Source: Branchiostoma floridae
Taxonomy: Eukaryota > Chordata > Leptocardii > Amphioxiformes > Branchiostomatidae
Direction of reading: 5' to 3'
Length of the DNA: 64,000 nt
Assembly: GCF_000003815.2 (NCBI RefSeq)
Contig: NC_049997.1
Span: 12,825,534-12,889,533 of the forward strand
The notes beneath the pieces were generated by a model that was given only the letters and a program-made list of their open reading frames with translations, ran no database searches and had not been told where the DNA came from. Each line of letters opens with the position of its first letter. Position 1 is the first letter of the stretch. Shown here piece after piece: positions 62,401 through 64,000 of the stretch. The translations under genes were made by a program, and so were the position numbers.

Positions 62401-64000
62401 TAGCTAGCCTCCACCAGGCCTTCCTATGGGGATAAAGGGAACGTAGAATTCGGCAAAAATCGTGAAATTGGCCGGGGAGTTACTTCCCCTCTGGAGCTGC
62501 GCGGCCGACCAGCTCCTCTGGTAGCAAAACTCCCCTGGTGAATTATTCTCCCAATAGTAAAAGCTAGTAGTCAGTCTGGTAGGGACTAGTATATAACAAT
62601 GTAAGGTGTATGTATGCCGACGATGCTATCGTTTACTTTTCATACAGTAGCACACAAACTAAACAGGATAAATCCCGGTCCGTTTACTGTAGTGTGTTCT
62701 GTTCAGTTACACGAGGAATCGTCGAAGAATATAGGTCACCAGCTGGGGAAGTTGCAAGATCCCAGAAAAGGACGAAACCTCTAAAGATCTATATCTATAA
62801 GATGAAGAATAGATCATTGGCCCGGGGAATCAGTCTGCGCTAAGGTTTAGCATCCGTGGCCGGCCAACCTCCCTGGTAGCAAAACTCCCCTGGCAAATTA
62901 TTCTCCCTATGATAATAATCTTAATTGCAAGTTCATTTCCGAGGGCAAATTGCAAACAGATAGAGTAAAACAGTGTAGTCAGTCTTGCAGCGTTTAGTCT
63001 CTACCAAACTGACTACAATAACATGGAAGGAGAGGGAGAATAATTTGCCAGGGGAGTTTTGCTACCAGAGGAGTGGGTCGGATGCGCAGATGGGGAACAG
63101 GTATCCCCCTGGCAAATCTCCCGACTTTTGTTGTTGGCCGATCGCGAATTCTACCATCCCCCACCCCCGTAGGAAGGCTAATCTCCAAGCAGTCCTTGCG
63201 GTGGCATAAGATAGTATCATAATCTGGGGAAGGAGTTTAGCCGGCAGAGGAGTTTCATTGCCGACGCCTTTTCCGCCATACCCTCCATTGTCTATGTATG
63301 TGGAGAACCTCAATAAATAAATAAAAAATTGGAGACCGCGGTGGCCAATGAAACTCCCCAGCTTATAAATGATACTATCTTATGTCACCGAAATGCCTGA
63401 TTGGAGATTATAGGAAGGCCTAGTGGAGGCTAGGCGGCGTTGCTGCCGCCGAGCGAGCGATTTGACAGACCGGTCAACGAATGTCATCGCTAAAAAGGCG
63501 CTAATTTTTACATGTTGTCGCCCTGGCTCAACTGTCAGATGCTTTGACCCAGAAGTGCCAAGTCAACTGTTGAGGCGTCTACCCATGGCTTGCCCGTGTC
63601 CCCATATGGGGACTCATGTAATAGTCATAGGGCCTAGTTGAGACTATCTATTTTCACTATTCTCGCTGACTGGTGATAACCGAGGAGTGTAGCCCGTACC
63701 GCCATAGGATAAGAAGGCCTGGTGGAGGCTAACATTTGCCACATGCACACCTACGTGATAAATGTGCACCCATTGTCTGGCTACACTCCTTAGCCAGTTA
63801 TGATACCAAGTTATGATACTATCTTATGGCCACCGTATCTGCTTGGAGATTAGACTGGTGACACTAATCAGTCACAGGCTCCATGACTCCATGAAACGTC
63901 ACTCTCCAAGGGACTATCACGTGACTTGTGGCCAACCACTGCCCCCACATCAAAATACCACACAACTTTTCAAGGAGGCAAACGGTAGGTACAAACCGTC
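62400..64000. repeat. Block of shared direct and inverted motifs
   Basis: ctggtagcaaaactcccctg occurs at about 62519 and 62873 (plus) and, inverted, near 63045-63070; tggtggaggcta-like words near 63421 and 63719; gatactatcttatg near 63371 and 63816, inverted near 63206. This looks like several copies of a transposable element's ends in mixed orientation. No coding signal. Confidence 0.65.

Overview
The window is eukaryotic and reads as invertebrate-deuterostome DNA, most likely a lancelet (Branchiostoma). The reasons are many short exons with GT..AG introns, long arrays of symmetrical phase 1-1 ectodomain exons (CCP, EGF, FN3, CTLD, CUB, LDLa), and introns full of short TIR elements, tRNA-like and 5S-like SINEs and LINE scraps. 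The species is inferred from this style, not proven. Five runs of N (9006-9899, 20149-20321, 28545-28807, 46059-46553, 58091-58190) mark assembly gaps.

Region 1, 1-36609, plus strand: one very large gene, cut off at the left edge. I can place 61 exons (about 3,650 codons) whose reading phases join, except at one junction and inside the gaps. The domain order is F5/8C-like end, FTP fucolectin-like, D8C (uromodulin-type eight-cysteine), at least 16 CCP/Sushi, 10 EGF-like (Ca-binding type), 4 FN3, a Thr-rich linker, a GAIN-like region, a GPS, TM1, PLAT, ten more membrane segments with a polycystin (TOP) domain and a PKD-channel end, then a basic/acidic coiled coil and stop. This is a polycystin-1-like receptor-channel with an unusual ectodomain. 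The GPS lacks the catalytic His-Leu-Thr/Ser triad, while furin-like basic sites are present in FN3-3 and the GAIN-like region. A 3' UTR with AATAAA signals probably reaches about 38060.

Region 2, 36610-47193: no intact gene. It holds two tandem-repeat fields, an inverted partial copy of three transmembrane exons of the polycystin-like gene (42642-44313) that has decayed and was later hit by a TTAA-flanked piggyBac-type element, hammerhead-like repeat ends, and a 472-496 bp satellite.

Region 3, 47194-53862, minus strand: a second multidomain gene (12 exons, about 730 codons visible, start not found): LDLa, LDLa, F5/8C, CTLD, linker, CUB, CTLD, stop. It encodes an extracellular lectin-like adhesion or recognition protein. 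A tRNA-derived SINE lies in its last intron.

Region 4, 53863-64000: repeats only. It contains a TAA-flanked Harbinger-type MITE, a minisatellite built on TACAATGTA, repeated CpG-rich elements with a broken MADF/Myb-like ORF, a 2 kb fold-back, and a terminal block of shared inverted motifs. No gene is supported there.
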